DNA from: Firmicutes bacterium HGW-Firmicutes-7 | Lineage (GTDB): Bacteria > Bacillota > Clostridia > Lachnospirales > Vallitaleaceae | NCBI GenBank assembly: GCA_002841375.1 | Contig: PGZO01000009.1 | Coordinates: forward strand, 1-64,000 | Direction: 5' to 3' | Length of the DNA stretch: 64,000 nucleotides | Shown: positions 62,845-64,000 of the stretch, piece after piece | Numbering within the stretch: the stretch's first letter is position 1 | Layout: the number at the start of each line of letters is the position of its first letter | Position numbers and translations under genes: made by a program | Notes under the pieces: model-generated | The model's database searches: none | Seen by the model: the letters and a program-made list of their open reading frames with translations, nothing else | Told to the model about the DNA's origin: nothing

Positions 62845-63140
62845 TGTGGTCCTTCCTAGACATCTTATCATCTAAAGAAAATTTTAACCATTCTTTAGCT
62901 TGACTTAAACATCCTGTTGTTGATTTAATGTTATATTATTTGTAGACAATCTTTATCGAAATATATTTTATTATATATATTGTAACATAATTATGTCGCA
63001 TTAGCGATGTTTAATAAGAGAATGAAGACATAAATCAAAAGTCAATGGAAGTCAATGGGGACAGGTATTATTGACATGAGAATTAATTAGATGCTTTCAA
63101 ACCCTGGACCCATGGTACGCTAAAGAATTGAGGTGAAAAG
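62845..63140. other. Intergenic region between kinase and flaG
   Basis: No gene seen. It holds GTCAATGG repeats and a GGGGACAGGTATTATTGACA segment at 63057-63076 resembling REP-type sequence seen in Firmicutes. No certain promoter for flaG was found. Confidence 0.35.
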
Positions 63141-63563
63141 ATGGAATTAACAGCGATTATAACAAACACAAATCATCAGACGACACAAGCATTACAGCAG
63201 CCCCAAGGTGGAAGAAAAGAAGGTAACAATGAACTTATAAAAGAAGTTATTAGCCCTATCAAAATTAGGAACAAAGCGCAAAGTGTAGATAATCGGGATG
63301 ACCAAGAAGGAAAAAAGAAAGTTAAGAGTGTTCAGAATGATGAAAAAGATATAATCGATAGCATTGAAAGATTGAGTAGAGCCATTCTTAAGCCACATAC
63401 GGAATTGCACTTTACTGTTCACGAAAAAACAAATCGAATAAATGTAAAAATTGTCAATACTCAAACTCAAGAAGTAATTAGAGAAATCCAACCAGAAAAA
63501 GTACTTGATATGATTGCTAAAATGTGGGAGGTTACTGGAATACTAGTAGATGAAAAGGTTTAA
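63141..63563 (+). CDS. flaG: Flagellar protein FlaG
   Basis: A 140-residue protein. The C-terminal half has the FlaG pattern: LHFTVHEKTNRINVKIVNTQTQEVIREIQPEKVLDMIAKMWE. The N-terminal half is polar and variable. FlaG proteins are often encoded beside fliD and flagellin and affect filament length. ATG follows a GAGGTGAAA site. It indicates that the organism is motile; further flagellar genes may lie beyond the window. Confidence 0.88.
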   Translation: MELTAIITNTNHQTTQALQQPQGGRKEGNNELIKEVISPIKIRNKAQSVDNRDDQEGKKKVKSVQNDEKDIIDSIERLSRAILKPHTELHFTVHEKTNRINVKIVNTQTQEVIREIQPEKVLDMIAKMWEVTGILVDEKV

Positions 63564-63657
63564 TACATGACACGGAAAATAGGGTTGGTCGTCAAAAATA
63601 CCTGTAGCTATTGACTTGCAATAATTACATATTAACAAAAACAAAAGGAGATTAACT

Positions 63658-64000
63658 ATGAAGAGATTAAGAAAGGCCTTAGCGTTAGTTTTAGCAACAA
63701 TACTAACAGTAGGTGCTATACCTACAACAGTATTAGCAGGTGAAGATCCCATAGTCGTTATTGATGTAGAGGAGTCGCCGGTAATAAGCCCATTAGGGTT
63801 TAGTATTGTAGACGTAACATATGAAGCGTACAGCTTCGAAATAAATAAGGCAACAGATAATAATACATTACAAGATGAACTAAAATATGGCTCTAAAATA
63901 TACGCAGGAAGTATGAGTTTAGATGATCTAAATATACAGATAGAACTTGATCTAGATAATGAAGTAATAGAGTATTCAATAACAGAGTATATGATTGGTG
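63658..64000 (+). CDS. Secreted protein, 5' part only
   Basis: The frame runs from ATG 63658 (AAAGGAG upstream) to the window edge, giving at least 114 residues. A signal peptide (1-28, MKRLRKALALVLATILTVG to VLA) is evident, then a segment of acidic, beta-strand-like sequence (EDPIVVIDVEESPVIS). No known domain is recognised in the visible part. It could be a surface protein; the C-terminus would decide. Confidence 0.7.
   Translation, partial: MKRLRKALALVLATILTVGAIPTTVLAGEDPIVVIDVEESPVISPLGFSIVDVTYEAYSFEINKATDNNTLQDELKYGSKIYAGSMSLDDLNIQIELDLDNEVIEYSITEYMIG

Overview
The window reads as chromosome of an anaerobic, low-GC Gram-positive bacterium, most likely class Clostridia. The evidence is: AT-rich DNA, near-consensus TTGACA/TATAAT promoters, strong AGGAGG ribosome sites, many Firmicutes-type riboswitches (FMN, lysine, TPP, c-di-GMP-I), a Ni-Fe carbon monoxide dehydrogenase, [4Fe-4S] MinD-type ATPases and a FlaG flagellar protein. 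No phage, insertion sequence with a transposase, or CRISPR array was found. The genus cannot be fixed from the sequence alone.

Layout. 0.4-7.3 kb: a glycerol regulon (antiterminator GlpP, two small paralogous membrane proteins in the place of GlpF, GlpK, a GlpA-like dehydrogenase, an FAD oxidoreductase and a DUF1667 protein). 7.5-11.9 kb: an FMN-riboswitch riboflavin operon (ribD, ribE, ribBA, ribH) ending in a HAD phosphatase. 12-20.3 kb: citrate synthase, a lysine-riboswitch dapA-dapB operon on the minus strand, an acidic anchored protein and an aconitase-family hydratase. 20.3-21.4 kb: a Fur-box DUF2325-flavodoxin operon, then repeats and tRNA-Asp. 22-33 kb: cupin, Ca-type P-ATPase, AI-2E exporter, zinc-type ABC ATPase and permease, uracil permease, a P-loop protein and a secreted 5'-nucleotidase with LysM.

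33-47.6 kb: an orphan 822-residue cNMP-domain protein, Ndk, a candidate Zur-controlled zinc operon (znuA, Fur-family regulator, YraQ-type permease, TIGR03943 protein), CooS, Nbp35/Mrp, a cluster of a 30-residue peptide, NifX-like protein and two ferredoxin-MinD ATPases, then DUF134 regulator, PPK2 and Mn catalase. 47.7-55.3 kb: TPP-riboswitch thiW, a GAF/HD-GYP phosphodiesterase, an autoregulated DUF2089 regulator, a PG-binding/LysM/M14 peptidase and a c-di-GMP-riboswitch chemoreceptor. 55.3-64 kb: YczE-type protein, MerR plus MFS pair, a MerR-RDD fusion, a two-component system, FlaG and the start of a secreted protein cut by the window edge.

The genes point to fermentative or redox-flexible metabolism with glycerol use, iron- and zinc-starvation responses and c-di-GMP signalling. 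The most unusual items are the twin glycerol-locus membrane proteins, the CooS with a closely spaced D-cluster cysteine pair next to a 108-bp inverted repeat, the ferredoxin-MinD cluster with a dyad around its promoter, the membrane-bound MerR fusion, and a family of palindromic repeats sitting just behind transcription terminators.
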